From Roseivirga sp. E12 (GTDB taxonomy: Bacteria > Bacteroidota > Bacteroidia > Cytophagales > Cyclobacteriaceae), in contig NZ_JAGFMD010000008.1 in assembly GCF_017592825.1 (NCBI RefSeq), positions 62,001-126,000 of the forward strand: a stretch of 64,000 nucleotides of DNA. The letters run 5' to 3'. Shown here piece after piece: positions 32,584 to 43,561 of this stretch. Below the pieces are notes generated by a model. That model made no database searches. It worked only from the letters and a program-made list of their open reading frames with translations, and was not told the DNA's origin. A program made the position numbers and the translations under genes. Position 1 is the first letter of the stretch; every line of letters starts with the position of its first letter.

Positions 32584-35500
32584 TTAGTCTAAAGTGATTT
32601 CTAATGCGAGACCTCTAAGCTCGTGAACCAATACATTGAATGATTCAGGAATATTTGGCTTAGGAATAGAATCTCCCTTAACAATCGCTTCGTAAGCTTT
32701 CGCTCTACCGATTACGTCATCTGATTTTACTGTCAGAATTTCTTGAAGAACGTGTGATGCACCGAATGCCTCGAGTGCCCATACTTCCATCTCTCCAAAA
32801 CGCTGACCACCGAATTGTGCTTTACCACCAAGTGGTTGTTGAGTAATCAATGAGTAAGGTCCAATAGACCTTGCGTGCATCTTATCATCAACCAAGTGGC
32901 CTAGTTTCAGCATGTATGCGATACCTACAGTTACAGGTTGGTCGAAACGCTGTCCGCTCAATCCGTCATTTAGGTATTCACGTCCTGCACTTGGTAAGCC
33001 TGCTTCAGCCAATTCAGCTTCCACTTCTTCCATGCTTGCCCCATCAAAAATCGGAGTAGCATATTTTCTACCAAGTTTCAAACCAGCCCATGCCAATACG
33101 GTCTCATAAATCTGACCGATATTCATCCTAGAAGGTACACCTAGTGGATTCAATACGATATCCATTGGAGTTCCATCTTCTAAGAATGGCATATCCTCTT
33201 CTCTTACAATTCTTGCAACAACACCTTTGTTACCGTGACGACCCGCCATCTTATCACCAACTTTCAGCTTACGCTTCTTAGCAACATAGACTTTAGCCAA
33301 CTGCACGATACCTGTTGGCAACTCATCACCTACTTCGATTGTGAAACGCTGACGCTTAAACTCACCAGTGATTTCATTACGTTTCAGGTTATAGTTTTTA
33401 ACCATCTTCACGATCAGGTCGTTCGTCTTCTTGTCTTCTGTCCAACCATCAAGGTTAAGGTCAGAGATCAAGTTTACTTCTTCCTGAACGCTATAGTTAC
33501 TCTCATCTCTGTAGATATTCTTTTCAGGGAAAAGGTTCTGAGAGATGTTATTCTTATTGAACTTCACTCCTTTAGAGATAATCTCATCTCCAAATTTGTG
33601 CGTTACGCCACTACATCCTTTACCGTCAAGTAACTGAGACATTTTTTCAATGATCTGAGTCCTAACAGCTAGTAAGTCTTTACTGTATTGTGCTTTTAGT
33701 ACTTCTACTTCTTTCTTAGACTTAGCACGTAGATCTTTATCTTTCTTAGGACGAGAGAACAATTTCGTATCGATCACCACTCCTCTTAACGAAGGAGAAG
33801 CTTTCAATGAAGCATCTTTAACATCACCTGCTTTATCACCGAAGATTGCTCTTAAAAGCTTCTCTTCTGGTGTTGGATCAGTTTCTCCCTTTGGTGTGAT
33901 CTTACCAATCAGGATATCTCCTTCTTTGATTTCAGCACCAATTCGGATAATACCATTCTCATCAAGGTTTTTGACAGCTTCCTCACTTACGTTAGGAATC
34001 TCAGAAGTCAATTCTTCTTGACCACGTTTTGTATCTCTTACTTCCAACTCATACTCATCGATGTGAATCGAAGTATAGATATCGTCTCTTACTACTCTTT
34101 CAGAAATTACGATCGCATCCTCAAAGTTGTAACCTTGCCATGGCATGTAAGCCACTCTCAAGTTCTTACCTAGTGCCAACTCACCTTTTTCAGTAGAGTA
34201 ACCTTCACAAAGGACCTGGCCTTTCACAACCTTCTCACCCTTTAGCACAATTGGCTTCAGGTTAACAGTTGTGTCTTGGTTAGTTCTTTGGAACTTAATT
34301 AGATCGTAAGTTTTGTATTCAGTATCGAAATTGACCAATTGATCGTCTTTCGACTGATCGTATTTGATCACAATTTTCGTAGCATCAACAAAGTCAACTA
34401 CTCCAGTTTCTTCTGCAATAATCAAAGTTCTAGAGTCACGAGCTGCTCTTGCCTCTAAACCTGTACCCACAATTGGAGCCTCAGGCTTCAATAGCGGCAC
34501 AGCTTGACGTTGCATGTTCGATCCCATCAAAGCACGGTTCGCATCATCATGCTCCAAGAATGGAATCAATGAAGCAGCAACCGAAACAATCTGGTTAGGT
34601 GCAACATCCATATAACTAAGCTCTTTTGGCTCTACTACAGGGAAGTCACCTTCGTATCTCGCTTTTACTTTATCGTTTAAGAAGTTACCCGCATCCTTAA
34701 TAGGAGCATTTGCCTGAGCAATATTGTGAGTATCTTCCTCTTCAGCCGTTAGGTAAATCACATCGTCAGACATGTTAACCTTACCGCTTTCTACTTTTCT
34801 ATATGGCGTCTCAATGAATCCCATGCTATTTACTTTAGCATGTACACAAAGAGATGAAATCAAACCAATGTTTGGACCTTCTGGTGTCTCAATAGTACAA
34901 AGACGACCGTAGTGAGTATAGTGAACGTCACGTACCTCAAAACCAGCTCTTTCTCTTGAAAGTCCACCGGGACCCAAAGCTGACATTCTTCTTTTGTGAG
35001 TAATCTCGGCTAGTGGATTTGTTTGATCCATGAACTGAGATAACTGGTTGGTTCCAAAGAAAGAGTTAATTACAGAAGACAAGGTTCTCGCGTTGATCAG
35101 ATCAACAGGTTTGAAATCCTCATTATCACGAACGTTCATTCTTTCTTTGATTGTTCTAGCCATACGAGCCAGACCAACACCGAACTGAGCATAAAGCTGC
35201 TCACCTACAGTTCTTACCCTTCTGTTAGAAAGGTGATCAATATCATCCACAATTGCTTTTGAGTTGATCAAACCGATCAAATACTTCACAATAGAAATGA
35301 TGTCTTGAGTAGTAAGAACAAGCTTCTCAGAATCAATATCAAGATCTAGTTTCTTGTTGATTCTGTATCGTCCTACTTCACCAAGGTTATATCTCTTATC
35401 AGAGAAGAAGAGTGACTGAATAATGTCACGCGCAGTTTGCTCATCTGGCGCATCAGTATTTCTCAACTGACGATAGATTTGCTCTACAGCTTCTTTTTCT

Positions 35501-36459
35501 GAGTTAGAATTATCTTTTGAAAGCGTATTGTAGATAATCGTGTAATCAGCAATATTGATATCTTCTCTGTGAAGAATCACAGAATCAACATCTGCTTCGA
35601 TAATCATATCCACATGCTCTTCAGCAAGTACTGAATCTCTTTCCAGCAACACTTCATTTCTATGGATAGACACTACTTCTCCAGTATCCTCATCCACGAA
35701 ATCTTCTACCCATGTTCTCAGCACTCTTGCCGCCAGTTTACGACCAATTGCTTTTTTCAAAGTGGCCTTCTTTGGCGAGATCTCTTCAGATAAACCGAAT
35801 AGATCTAAAATGTCTTTATCAGTTCCGTAACCGATCGCTCTTAAAAGAGTGGTTACTGGGAACTTCTTCTTTCTATCGATGTAAGCATACATTACGCTGT
35901 TTACATCAGTAGCAAATTCAATCCACGATCCCTTGAAAGGAATAATTCTCGCTGAATACAATGGAGTTCCGTTGGTGTGCTTGCTCTGCGCAAAGAATAC
36001 ACCTGGAGATCTGTGTAATTGAGATACAATAACTCTTTCGGCACCATTGACAACGAAAGAACCTTTCTCAGTCATGTAAGGGATATTCCCTAAGAATACC
36101 TCTTGCTCAATAGTTTCGAAATCTTCGTTATCCTCATCATTACAAGTCAAGCGAAGTTTAGCCTTCAAAGGCACAGAATAGGTTAGTCCTCGATCGATGC
36201 ATTCTGCAACGTCATATTTTGGAGGATCAACCAAATAATCTACGAATTCAAGAACGAAATTCTCTCTTGAATCGGAAATAGGAAAGTTCTCAGAGAAAAC
36301 CTTGAACAAACCATCCTGTGTTCTTTTATCTGCGGGTGTTTCCAATTGGAAAAAGTCTTCAAAAGACTTTACCTGCACATCAAGGAAATCAGGATAATCT
36401 AAGATTGATTTAATCGAAGAGAAGTTTATTCTTTCTGATTGATTTGCTAGAATAGCCAA
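32584..36459 (-). CDS. rpoB: RNA polymerase beta subunit
   Basis: This 1291-residue protein has the rifampicin region wild-type at the usual positions: [12 protein letters not shown] keeps the Asp, ITHKRR the His and [10 protein letters not shown] the Ser. A rifampicin-sensitive polymerase is therefore expected, if uptake permits. Other family marks are [18 protein letters not shown] and [16 protein letters not shown]. It lies 152 bases downstream of rplL, across a hairpin region. Confidence 0.99.
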   Translation of the reverse strand: MAILANQSERINFSSIKSILDYPDFLDVQVKSFEDFFQLETPADKRTQDGLFKVFSENFPISDSRENFVLEFVDYLVDPPKYDVAECIDRGLTYSVPLKAKLRLTCNDEDNEDFETIEQEVFLGNIPYMTEKGSFVVNGAERVIVSQLHRSPGVFFAQSKHTNGTPLYSARIIPFKGSWIEFATDVNSVMYAYIDRKKKFPVTTLLRAIGYGTDKDILDLFGLSEEISPKKATLKKAIGRKLAARVLRTWVEDFVDEDTGEVVSIHRNEVLLERDSVLAEEHVDMIIEADVDSVILHREDINIADYTIIYNTLSKDNSNSEKEAVEQIYRQLRNTDAPDEQTARDIIQSLFFSDKRYNLGEVGRYRINKKLDLDIDSEKLVLTTQDIISIVKYLIGLINSKAIVDDIDHLSNRRVRTVGEQLYAQFGVGLARMARTIKERMNVRDNEDFKPVDLINARTLSSVINSFFGTNQLSQFMDQTNPLAEITHKRRMSALGPGGLSRERAGFEVRDVHYTHYGRLCTIETPEGPNIGLISSLCVHAKVNSMGFIETPYRKVESGKVNMSDDVIYLTAEEEDTHNIAQANAPIKDAGNFLNDKVKARYEGDFPVVEPKELSYMDVAPNQIVSVAASLIPFLEHDDANRALMGSNMQRQAVPLLKPEAPIVGTGLEARAARDSRTLIIAEETGVVDFVDATKIVIKYDQSKDDQLVNFDTEYKTYDLIKFQRTNQDTTVNLKPIVLKGEKVVKGQVLCEGYSTEKGELALGKNLRVAYMPWQGYNFEDAIVISERVVRDDIYTSIHIDEYELEVRDTKRGQEELTSEIPNVSEEAVKNLDENGIIRIGAEIKEGDILIGKITPKGETDPTPEEKLLRAIFGDKAGDVKDASLKASPSLRGVVIDTKLFSRPKKDKDLRAKSKKEVEVLKAQYSKDLLAVRTQIIEKMSQLLDGKGCSGVTHKFGDEIISKGVKFNKNNISQNLFPEKNIYRDESNYSVQEEVNLISDLNLDGWTEDKKTNDLIVKMVKNYNLKRNEITGEFKRQRFTIEVGDELPTGIVQLAKVYVAKKRKLKVGDKMAGRHGNKGVVARIVREEDMPFLEDGTPMDIVLNPLGVPSRMNIGQIYETVLAWAGLKLGRKYATPIFDGASMEEVEAELAEAGLPSAGREYLNDGLSGQRFDQPVTVGIAYMLKLGHLVDDKMHARSIGPYSLITQQPLGGKAQFGGQRFGEMEVWALEAFGASHVLQEILTVKSDDVIGRAKAYEAIVKGDSIPKPNIPESFNVLVHELRGLALEITLD

Positions 36460-36546
36460 GGCCTTATATTTTTTGTTATTGAATAATTCTTGATTGCATC
36501 CTAAGGATGCAGAAAAAGGGATTGCTCCCTAAATTGATACAAACAG

Positions 36547-36578
36547 GAAAAGACCCGTGATCTCGAGAGACCAGGGCC
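36547..36578 (-). terminator. Terminator-like attenuator between rplL and rpoB
   Basis: On the minus strand an imperfect stem built from GGCCC with GGGTC and GGTCT with AGATC (36552-36578) is followed by TTTTCC. A second hairpin (AGCCATTT/AAATGGCT, about 36586-36604) lies closer to rplL without a T-run. Partial termination here would lower rpoBC relative to rplJL, as at this junction in other bacteria; that role is inference. Confidence 0.6.
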
Positions 36579-36612
36579 TATTCCAAAGCCATTTTAAAAA
36601 TGGCTAATCAAA

Positions 36613-36993
36613 TTACTTAAGCTCTACTTCAGCGCCAGCTTCTTCAAGCTGCTTTTTAAGTGCTTCAGCTTCATCTTTAGCTACACCTTCTTTGATTGCT
36701 TTAGGAGCGCTATCTACGATTTCCTTAGCGTCTTTCAGTCCAAGACCAGTTAATTCTTTAACTAGTTTCACAACTGCTAGTTTAGAACCACCAGCTGCAG
36801 TAAGAACTACATCAAACTCAGATTTCTCTTCAGCACCACCTTCGTCTCCGCCACCAGCAGCAGGGCCAGCAACAGCAACAGCTGCAGCTGCAGGTTCGAT
36901 ACCGTACTCATCCTTAAGGATGTCAGCAAGTTCGTTAACTTCTTTTACAGTTAAGTTCACTAACTGTTCTGCAAATTCTTTCAAGTCTGCCAT
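36613..36993 (-). CDS. rplL: Ribosomal protein L7/L12
   Basis: This 126-residue stalk protein has an N-terminal dimerisation domain (about residues 1-33), an Ala/Gly-rich hinge ([15 protein letters not shown]) and a C-terminal factor-binding domain ([34 protein letters not shown]). Confidence 0.98.
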   Translation of the reverse strand: MADLKEFAEQLVNLTVKEVNELADILKDEYGIEPAAAAVAVAGPAAGGGDEGGAEEKSEFDVVLTAAGGSKLAVVKLVKELTGLGLKDAKEIVDSAPKAIKEGVAKDEAEALKKQLEEAGAEVELK

Positions 36994-37033
36994 TGTATTA
37001 TTTGTTATAAAGTGTTTTAAATCTTGTTAATTA

Positions 37034-37567
37034 TTAGTTTTCACGCTCAGACAAAGTCTTGAGAATACCAGCCAATTTGCCACCAGAACCTTTAAGTCCT
37101 GAAATAACATTCTTAGCAGGTGATTGAAGTATTGTTATTACTTCGCCAATTAGCTCAGCCTTAGACTTAAGCTTACTTAGCATATCGAGATTCTCGTTTC
37201 CAATAAAAAGATCTGTATCGATGGAAGCGCCTTTTAATATTGGAGATTCTCCGCCTGATTTTTTTCTGAATTCCTTGATCAATTTTGCAGGAGCATTAGA
37301 ATCCTCACCTGAGAACATAACGCCTGTAAAACCTCTCAATACACTGTCGTCAAAAGGCACGTAGTCAGTATCTAACTGAGCCAATGCTTTTTGTACCATA
37401 GTGTTCTTAACTACTCTGTACTCGATTCCTCGCTCGAAGCACAATCTTCTCAAATCGTTGGTCTGAGCAACCGACATTCCGGATGCGTCAGTGATATAAA
37501 AGTTGTCGTTAGCCGAAAACTTCTGTACCAACTCTTCAATTAAAGCTGCTTTTTCTACTCTATTCAT
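37034..37567 (-). CDS. rplJ: Ribosomal protein L10
   Basis: This 177-residue stalk base binds L7/L12 dimers through its C-terminal helix. It begins MNRVEKAALIEELVQKFSA and has VVKNTMVQKALAQ. It starts two bases after the rplA stop. In E. coli the L10-L12 complex represses its own leader; no such element is identified here. Confidence 0.96.
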   Translation of the reverse strand: MNRVEKAALIEELVQKFSANDNFYITDASGMSVAQTNDLRRLCFERGIEYRVVKNTMVQKALAQLDTDYVPFDDSVLRGFTGVMFSGEDSNAPAKLIKEFRKKSGGESPILKGASIDTDLFIGNENLDMLSKLKSKAELIGEVITILQSPAKNVISGLKGSGGKLAGILKTLSEREN

Positions 37568-37569
37568 GA

Positions 37570-38268
37570 TTATAGTCCGGAAATTGAGTTCTTATCTATT
37601 TTCACTCCAGGGCTCTGCGTAGTAGAGATGTTGATACTCTTGAAATAAGTACCTTTTGCAGAAGCTGGCTTTAACTTAGATATAATCTGAAGTACCTCAT
37701 TAGCATTCTCAGCGATCTTCTCCGGAGAGAAAGATGACTTACCAATGCTTGTATGAATAATACCAGCTTTATCTACTTTAAAGTCGATCTTACCGCCTTT
37801 AACATCTTTTACTGCCTTTGCCACATCAAGTGTAACAGTTCCTGCTTTCGGGTTTGGCATAAGGCTTCTAGGCCCTAAAACTCTACCCAAACGACCAACT
37901 TTGGCCATTACAGTAGGCATAGTGATGATTACATCAACATCAGTCCAACCACCTTCTATTTTAGAAATGTAATCGTCTAACCCAACGTAATCTGCACCTG
38001 CGTCTTTTGCTTCTTGCTCCTTATCAGGAGTACAAAGCACAAGCACCGTTACCTCTTTACCTGTACCATGGGGAAGTGCAACTACACCTCTTACCATTTG
38101 GTCAGCTTTTCGAGGATCCACACCTAAACGCACATCGATATCGACTGAAGCATCATAAGAAGCACCGTTAATTTCCTTAACAATGCCTGCTGCCTCGTCC
38201 AATCCATATTGTTTGGCTGGATCATATTTACTAAAAGCTAATTTTTGCTTTTTTGTCAACTTTGCCAT
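37570..38268 (-). CDS. rplA: Ribosomal protein L1
   Basis: This 232-residue L1-stalk protein shows [20 protein letters not shown] and [19 protein letters not shown]. It follows rplK by 12 bases. Confidence 0.97.
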   Translation of the reverse strand: MAKLTKKQKLAFSKYDPAKQYGLDEAAGIVKEINGASYDASVDIDVRLGVDPRKADQMVRGVVALPHGTGKEVTVLVLCTPDKEQEAKDAGADYVGLDDYISKIEGGWTDVDVIITMPTVMAKVGRLGRVLGPRSLMPNPKAGTVTLDVAKAVKDVKGGKIDFKVDKAGIIHTSIGKSSFSPEKIAENANEVLQIISKLKPASAKGTYFKSINISTTQSPGVKIDKNSISGL

Positions 38269-38280
38269 TTGTACAAATCT

Positions 38281-38724
38281 TTAGTTATTCCAAGGTGCTT
38301 TACCACTCACCCTTAACCCCATACTTCTAGCTGTACCAGCCACCATTTTCATAGCAGACTCGATAGTAAAAGCATTCAAATCCGGCATTTTAACCTCTGC
38401 GATCTCTTTTACCTGATCCCAGGTTACGCTACCCACTTTAACTCGGTTAGATTCAGCTGAACCTTTCTTTTGTTTAGAAGCTTCTAGTAGCATTACTGGT
38501 GCCGGAGGTGTTTTGATAACAAATTCAAAAGACTTATCACTGAAGATTGTAACAAGTACAGGTAATACCTGACCCATCTTATCTTGAGTACGTCCGTTGA
38601 ATTGCTTACAAAACTCCATGATATTAAGTCCTTTCGAACCTAATGCCGGACCTACCGGTGGAGAAGGGTTGGCTTGGCCACCCCTGACTTGCAACTTCAG
38701 ATAACCAGCTATTTCTTTAGCCAT
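38281..38724 (-). CDS. rplK: Ribosomal protein L11
   Basis: This 147-residue GTPase-centre protein also matters for RelA activation. The proline-rich N-terminal domain reads [20 protein letters not shown]. The C-terminal rRNA-binding domain ends [13 protein letters not shown]. One base from nusG. Confidence 0.97.
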   Translation of the reverse strand: MAKEIAGYLKLQVRGGQANPSPPVGPALGSKGLNIMEFCKQFNGRTQDKMGQVLPVLVTIFSDKSFEFVIKTPPAPVMLLEASKQKKGSAESNRVKVGSVTWDQVKEIAEVKMPDLNAFTIESAMKMVAGTARSMGLRVSGKAPWNN

Positions 38725-38725
38725 A

Positions 38726-39283
38726 TTAATCTTGTTTTTCTACTTGCATGTAACTTAATTCAACAGGTGTATTTCGGCCAAAGATCTTAACCATAACATT
38801 AAGTTTTCTTCGTTCCTCAAATACCTCCTCTATAGTTCCTGTAAACCCACTGAAAGGACCATCCATTACTTTTACGGTCTCTCCCACTATGTATGGAGAA
38901 TCTAGTTGTTCGTCAAAATCATCAATCTCTTCAACCTTACCTAAGATACGGTCTACTTCGCCTTGACGTAATGGGACTGGCGGTGTGGAAGCTTGGCCAG
39001 CCTTTTGACCTAAGAACCCTATGATTCCAGGAATATTTTTGATCATGTGAACGACTTCACCATTGGCAAGATTAGCTTGTACCATGATGTACCCAGGAAA
39101 CATGTTACGGTCACGAGATTTCTTTTTTCCATTACGGATCTCGTACACTTTCTCCGAAGGAATCATTACTTGAGGAATCTCTTCCGTGAATTGCTCACGG
39201 TCAATCTCGTTTTCAAGATATTCTTTCGCTTTTCTTTCCTGGCCTGATACGGCCCTAACCATATACCACTTTAGTTCTGACAT
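38726..39283 (-). CDS. nusG: Transcription termination/antitermination factor NusG
   Basis: This 185-residue protein has an N-terminal NGN domain ([31 protein letters not shown]) and a C-terminal KOW domain ([20 protein letters not shown]). It couples polymerase to Rho or ribosomes. It follows secE by 14 bases. Confidence 0.97.
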   Translation of the reverse strand: MSELKWYMVRAVSGQERKAKEYLENEIDREQFTEEIPQVMIPSEKVYEIRNGKKKSRDRNMFPGYIMVQANLANGEVVHMIKNIPGIIGFLGQKAGQASTPPVPLRQGEVDRILGKVEEIDDFDEQLDSPYIVGETVKVMDGPFSGFTGTIEEVFEERRKLNVMVKIFGRNTPVELSYMQVEKQD

Positions 39284-39297
39284 CGTTCGATCGTTTC

Positions 39298-39486
39298 TTA
39301 TAGCTTGTAAAACCAGTCCATTATTTCATCGAACCCTAAATCAATCACACCAATAAAGAGTGCGAAGATTAAAGAGGCTACTAATACTAACACAGAACTA
39401 CTCTGAAGATCAGAATATTTTGGCCAGCTTACTTTATGCCTCATCTCGTCATAAGAAGCGGTAATAAAGGACTTTAATTTACTCAT
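39298..39486 (-). CDS. secE: Preprotein translocase subunit SecE
   Basis: The start is chosen at cat 39484-39486 ([20 protein letters not shown]); the longer in-frame start would run into tRNA-Trp. It gives 62 residues with the amphipathic motif [11 protein letters not shown] and a single membrane helix ([20 protein letters not shown]). It clamps SecY. Confidence 0.93.
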   Translation of the reverse strand: MSKLKSFITASYDEMRHKVSWPKYSDLQSSSVLVLVASLIFALFIGVIDLGFDEIMDWFYKL

Positions 39487-39507
39487 CGGTTTTACTTCTT
39501 TTTTTTG

Positions 39508-39580
39508 CACGGGTGGTAAGATTCGAACTCACGACCTTTGGTTTTGGAGACCACTGCTCTACCAACTGAGCTACACCCGT
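39508..39580 (-). tRNA. tRNA-Trp (anticodon CCA)
   Basis: This 73-base cloverleaf has the acceptor ACGGGTG/CACCCGT, D-arm GTAGCTCAGTTGGTAGAGC and T-arm GAGTTCGAATCTT. The anticodon loop CTCCAAA gives CCA, so Trp. The 3' CCA is not encoded. It precedes secE by 21 bases, the conserved tuf-tRNA-Trp-secE order. Confidence 0.96.
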
Positions 39581-39703
39581 ATTCAACTCCATCCAGACTC
39601 CTACTGAAACCCCTTGACTGTCAAAGAGTTAAAACACTATTTCGAAGGATGAAAAAATCTTCTAAAAAGCGCTTCAAATGCAACAGAAGCCCGAAACGGG
39701 CTG

Positions 39704-39735
39704 CAAATGTAGAAAATTATTTATAACGAAACAAA
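39704..39735 (-). promoter_or_regulatory. Promoter of tRNA-Trp-secE-nusG-rplKAJL-rpoBC
   Basis: On the minus strand TTTG (39732-39735) lies 20 bases from TACATTTG (39704-39711). The transcript begins GCAGCCCG with a GCCCG/CGGGC hairpin. The -33 box lies inside the 3' arm of the tuf terminator hairpin. Confidence 0.85.
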
Positions 39736-39766
39736 CGCGCTTCCGAAAAATCGAAAACGCGTTTGT
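39731..39766 (-). terminator. Hairpin terminator after tuf, overlapping the next promoter
   Basis: A 9-bp perfect outer stem ACAAACGCG/CGCGTTTGT (39731-39739 with 39758-39766) extends inward by six more pairs including G-U. The trailing T-run is poor (TTCGTT), so termination may be partial. Confidence 0.7.
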
Positions 39767-39793
39767 AATAAAAATCTATAAAGACTTTAAGTA

Positions 39794-40981
39794 TTAGTCT
39801 AGGATTTCAGTTACCTGACCAGCACCTACTGTTCTACCACCTTCTCTGATCGCGAAACGCAGTCCAGGCTCAAGTGCTACTTTGTTAATCAAATTAACAT
39901 CGATAGTCACGTTATCACCAGGCATAACCATTTCGATATCTGCAGGAAGCATGATCTCACCAGTTACGTCAGTTGTTCTTAAGTAGAACTGAGGACGGTA
40001 CTTGTTAAAGAATGGAGTGTGACGTCCACCTTCTTCTTTTGAAAGCACATACACTTCAGCTTTGAAGTGAGCATGTGGATTCACAGAGCCAGGCTTACAA
40101 ATGATCATTCCTCTTTTGATATCAGCTTTCTCGATACCTCTAAGCAATAGACCTACATTGTCACCAGCTTCACCTCTATCCAAAATCTTACGGAACATCT
40201 CAACACCAGTGATTGTAGACTTCATGTCTTCAGCACCCATACCGATAATGTCAACAGGATCTCCAGAGTTAATTACACCTCTTTCGATTCTACCAGTAGC
40301 AACAGTACCACGACCTGTGATCGAGAATACGTCCTCTACAGGCATCAAGAAATCTTTGTCAGTCAAACGCTCAGGAAGTGGAATGTAATCATCCACAGCT
40401 GCCATCAACTCTTTGATTTTATCTACCCACTTACCTTCGTTGTTCAATCCACCTAAAGCAGACCCTTGAACAACAGGAATGTCATCACCAGGGAATTCGT
40501 AGAAAGAAAGCAATTCTCTTACTTCCATTTCAACTAGCTCAAGAAGTTCTTCATCATCAACAAGGTCAACCTTGTTCATGAAAACAACCAAAGCAGGAAC
40601 ACCTACCTGACGTGCCAAAAGGATATGCTCTCTAGTTTGAGGCATTGGACCATCTGTAGCCGCAACTACAAGGATAGCGCCATCCATTTGTGCAGCACCC
40701 GTAACCATGTTTTTCACATAATCCGCGTGACCTGGACAGTCAACGTGTGCATAGTGTCTGTTTTCTGTTTGATACTCAACGTGAGAAGTGTTAATAGTAA
40801 TACCTCTCTCTTTTTCCTCAGGAGCGTTGTCGATCGCAGAGAAATCTTTTACTTCAGCAAGCCCATCATTTGCCAGTACTGTAGTAATTGCAGCAGTTAA
40901 TGTGGTCTTACCGTGGTCAACGTGACCGATAGTACCAATATTAACGTGCGGCTTGGAACGGTCAAAGGTTTCTTTAGCCAT
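39794..40981 (-). CDS. tuf: Elongation factor Tu
   Basis: This 395-residue GTPase delivers aminoacyl-tRNA. The G motifs are [21 protein letters not shown] and NKVDLVDD. The C-terminal beta domains end with [20 protein letters not shown]. Only one tuf is in the window. It lies between tRNA-Thr and the tRNA-Trp promoter. Confidence 0.99.
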   Translation of the reverse strand: MAKETFDRSKPHVNIGTIGHVDHGKTTLTAAITTVLANDGLAEVKDFSAIDNAPEEKERGITINTSHVEYQTENRHYAHVDCPGHADYVKNMVTGAAQMDGAILVVAATDGPMPQTREHILLARQVGVPALVVFMNKVDLVDDEELLELVEMEVRELLSFYEFPGDDIPVVQGSALGGLNNEGKWVDKIKELMAAVDDYIPLPERLTDKDFLMPVEDVFSITGRGTVATGRIERGVINSGDPVDIIGMGAEDMKSTITGVEMFRKILDRGEAGDNVGLLLRGIEKADIKRGMIICKPGSVNPHAHFKAEVYVLSKEEGGRHTPFFNKYRPQFYLRTTDVTGEIMLPADIEMVMPGDNVTIDVNLINKVALEPGLRFAIREGGRTVGAGQVTEILD

Positions 40982-41066
40982 GATTAATTTTAGTTAATAT
41001 TAATGTTATAATCTATTCTTAAGCCATGAACCGTACTTCGGTTCAACGTATTAATTCTTTTATTAG

Positions 41067-41138
41067 AGCCAATGACGAGATTTGAACTCGTGACCTCTTC
41101 CTTACCAAGGAAGCACTCTACCCCTGAGCTACATCGGC
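41067..41138 (-). tRNA. tRNA-Thr (anticodon GGT)
   Basis: This 72-base cloverleaf has acceptor GCCGATG/CATTGGC with one G-U pair, D-arm GTAGCTCAGGGGTAGAG, and anticodon loop TTGGTAA with anticodon GGT. CCA is not encoded. Part of the tRNA-tuf transcript. Confidence 0.95.
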
Positions 41139-41218
41139 TTTTAAGTTAACATTCCAAAAGCCCTTAATTCAAGTGACTACTTGTAGTGCTGAACTTTTAA
41201 CTTGTAACTCAAATTCAG

Positions 41219-41291
41219 AGCGGGTGACCAGGTTCGAACCGGCGACCTACAGCTTGGAAGGCTGTCGCTCTACCAACTGAGCTACACCCGC
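41219..41291 (-). tRNA. tRNA-Gly (anticodon TCC)
   Basis: This 73-base cloverleaf has acceptor GCGGGTG/CACCCGC, and anticodon loop CTTCCAA with anticodon TCC. CCA not encoded. Confidence 0.96.
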
Positions 41292-41376
41292 TTGTGCACC
41301 TTAACTTCAACATCAGTGCAAGCACCTGTATTCGCTAAGTTGCGACTTCCTCTGCTAAAAGCTTCGGAAGCCATTG

Positions 41377-41459
41377 TGGGGGGAGCAGGATTCGAACCTG
41401 CGAAGTCATAAGACAACGGATTTACAGTCCGTCCCAGTTGGCCGCTTTGGTATCCCCCC
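41377..41459 (-). tRNA. tRNA-Tyr (anticodon GTA)
   Basis: This 83-base tRNA has the long variable arm of type II tRNAs, acceptor GGGGGGA/TCCCCCC and anticodon loop CTGTAAA (GTA, Tyr). It is the first gene after the promoter at 41515-41545. The order Tyr-Gly-Thr-tuf matches the E. coli tufB locus. Confidence 0.96.
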
Positions 41460-41766
41460 TTGATTGTCAGAACGTTAAAGAGCGCACAAAAAACCCTCTC
41501 TGCGAAAGGGACTGCAAAATTAGACCCTTTTTTATTTTATTCAAATAATTGCAATAAAAAGATGAACCTTTTTCTCTGTGGCCGAAAATAGCCCTCACAA
41601 GGGTGCTATTGCCCTTTTAATACATTCATCTTCTTTTTTAGACTCTAGTAAAAGTAGGCTCTCTTTGACACCAAACGATTCAAAATAGTTCTATATATTT
41701 GCGTGATTTCGAGCGAGGTGTTTATCATTAATTCCTCTAAACAATCAAAGCAATAAAATCTACTGA
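41460..41766. other. Divergent intergenic region between tRNA-Tyr and the biotinyl carrier gene
   Basis: These 307 bases hold no gene I can support. They carry the minus-strand promoter at 41515-41545, its GCAGTCCC leader with a 7-bp hairpin (CCCTTTC/GAGAGGG), and a plus-strand TATATTTG (41694-41701) that could be the -7 box of the carrier-pyrH-frr genes. No TTTG lies at the right distance from the latter. Confidence 0.6.
41515..41545 (-). promoter_or_regulatory. Promoter of tRNA-Tyr-Gly-Thr-tuf
   Basis: On the minus strand TTTG (41542-41545), exactly 19 bases, then TAATTTTG (41515-41522). The transcript begins GCAGTCCC. Confidence 0.87.
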
Positions 41767-42264
41767 ATGTATCAGACCACATCCTCTTCTGGAGACACTG
41801 TTTCAATAGCATTTGAAGGCGATCAATTGATTTATAATAACCAACCCTTCAACTGGTCTCTCAATCAAAAAAGCAACAGCACTTTCTTAATATTAAAAGA
41901 TCATAAGAGCTTCCGTGCCGAAATCTTAAATATCAATGCTTCAACCAAGACGGCTACTATTAAAATTGAGAAATCAATTTTTGAAATCGAGTTGAAAGAC
42001 AAGATGGATATGCTATTAGAGAAAATGGGGATCTCTAACCTCGATACTGCTCAAGTAAATGAAATGAAGGCCCCAATGCCTGGTTTGATTTTAGATATCC
42101 TAGTCACGACCGGTCAGGAAGTAAAGAAAGGCGATCAACTCTTGATCTTAGAAGCAATGAAAATGGAAAACGTACTTAAGGCACCAGGGGACGGTACTGT
42201 GAGTTCAATAGAAATTGAAAAAGGAAATAGTGTAGAAAAGGGTCAAATCCTGATAAAATTTTAG
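41767..42264 (+). CDS. Biotin carboxyl carrier protein of an acyl-CoA carboxylase
   Basis: This 165-residue protein has a C-terminal biotinyl domain (about residues 98-165) with the modified Lys132 in EAMKMEN, preceded by the APMPGLILDILV hinge strand. The N-terminal half matches the regulatory part of single-domain carrier proteins used by propionyl- or acetyl-CoA carboxylases. Its carboxyltransferase partner could be the gene at 1-1260, but the two are 40 kb apart. It is followed 9 bases later by pyrH. Confidence 0.85.
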   Translation: MYQTTSSSGDTVSIAFEGDQLIYNNQPFNWSLNQKSNSTFLILKDHKSFRAEILNINASTKTATIKIEKSIFEIELKDKMDMLLEKMGISNLDTAQVNEMKAPMPGLILDILVTTGQEVKKGDQLLILEAMKMENVLKAPGDGTVSSIEIEKGNSVEKGQILIKF

Positions 42265-42273
42265 AAAGTGGAA

Positions 42274-42981
42274 ATGGGTTATAAAAGAGTATTGTTAAAG
42301 CTGAGCGGTGAAGCCCTAATGGGTGAACAAAATTATGGTATTGACTCGGCTAGACTAGAGCAGTATGCTTTGGACATTAAAAGAATCCATGATACTGGAG
42401 TGGAAATTGCCATAGTCATTGGCGGTGGCAATATCTACAGAGGTGTTCAGGCAGAAGCCTCTGGAATAGATCGAGTACAAGGCGACTATATGGGCATGCT
42501 TGCAACAGTGATCAATGCCATGGCCATTCAAAGTACGCTCGAAAAACATGGGATGTACACCCGCTTAATGTCTGGCATTAAGATGGAAGCCGTTTGCGAA
42601 CCCTTCATTAGAAGGCGTGCCGTCCGTCACCTAGAGAAAGGACGAATAGTCATCTTTGGAGCCGGCATAGGTAATCCCTATTTCACCACTGATTCAACCG
42701 CAAGCTTAAGGGCTATTGAAATCGAAGCAGATGTAGTGCTTAAAGGAACTCGTGTAGATGGTGTTTACTCAGCAGATCCTGAAAAAGATCCTAATGCCAA
42801 AAGATTCGAGAAGCTCAGCTTCGAAGAAGTTATCCGCAATGGATATAACATAATGGATATGACGGCATTTACTTTATGCCAGGAAAATAATGTGCCAATC
42901 ATTGTCTTCGACATGAATAAAATTGGCAACTTAGAAAAGCTAGTTAATGGAAACGAGCAAGTTGGTACACTTATAAGCTAA
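42274..42981 (+). CDS. pyrH: UMP kinase
   Basis: The start is set at the ATG 42274-42276 ([17 protein letters not shown]); a GTG two codons upstream is less likely. The protein has 235 residues of the amino-acid kinase fold. It phosphorylates UMP to UDP. Marks: [26 protein letters not shown]. Clustered with frr as in many bacteria. Confidence 0.96.
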   Translation: MGYKRVLLKLSGEALMGEQNYGIDSARLEQYALDIKRIHDTGVEIAIVIGGGNIYRGVQAEASGIDRVQGDYMGMLATVINAMAIQSTLEKHGMYTRLMSGIKMEAVCEPFIRRRAVRHLEKGRIVIFGAGIGNPYFTTDSTASLRAIEIEADVVLKGTRVDGVYSADPEKDPNAKRFEKLSFEEVIRNGYNIMDMTAFTLCQENNVPIIVFDMNKIGNLEKLVNGNEQVGTLIS

Positions 42982-42986
42982 CCCCA

Positions 42987-43547
42987 ATGGAAGAGATTGA
43001 GATTTACTTAGAGACAGCTAAAGAAATGATGGACAAGGCCATTGTCCGTAGCAAAACAGAATTAGCCAAGATTCGTGCAGGCAAAGCCATGCCTAGTATG
43101 CTTGACGGCTTAATGGTTGAATACTATGGCACCCCAACTCCTATTAATCAAGTGGCTGCTTTGACTACGCCTGATGCACGAACCATCTTTATCAAGCCTT
43201 GGGAAAAATCCACAATTCAAGAAATAGAGAAGTCTATTATTAATAGCGGATTAGGCTTCAACCCCCAAAGTGATGGTGAAAACATCATTATAAATGTTCC
43301 TCAACTAACAGAAGAGCGTAGGATTCAATTGGTAAAGCAGTCAAAAGCTGTAACCGAGGATGCTAAGGTCAGTGTCAGAAATGCTCGAAAAGAGGCCAAT
43401 GATGAGCTCAAGAAACTTTTGAAAGAAGGAGTTTCTGAAGATGCTGTCAAAGGAGCCGAAAGTGACGTCCAAACTTTAACTGATCAATACGTAAAACAGC
43501 TGGACGATCTGCTTGAGCTTAAAGAGAAAGACATTATGACGGTTTAA
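42987..43547 (+). CDS. frr: Ribosome recycling factor
   Basis: This 186-residue protein splits post-termination ribosomes with EF-G. It shows LAKIRAGKAMPSMLDGLMVE, PINQVAALTTPDARTIFIKP and a C-terminal long helix. It starts five bases after pyrH and is followed by a terminator. Confidence 0.97.
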   Translation: MEEIEIYLETAKEMMDKAIVRSKTELAKIRAGKAMPSMLDGLMVEYYGTPTPINQVAALTTPDARTIFIKPWEKSTIQEIEKSIINSGLGFNPQSDGENIIINVPQLTEERRIQLVKQSKAVTEDAKVSVRNARKEANDELKKLLKEGVSEDAVKGAESDVQTLTDQYVKQLDDLLELKEKDIMTV

Positions 43548-43561
43548 AGACTTGTCAACTC

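Noticed and set aside
39487-39510. Longer secE start
   Set aside because: It would run into tRNA-Trp; the shorter start gives a normal SecE.
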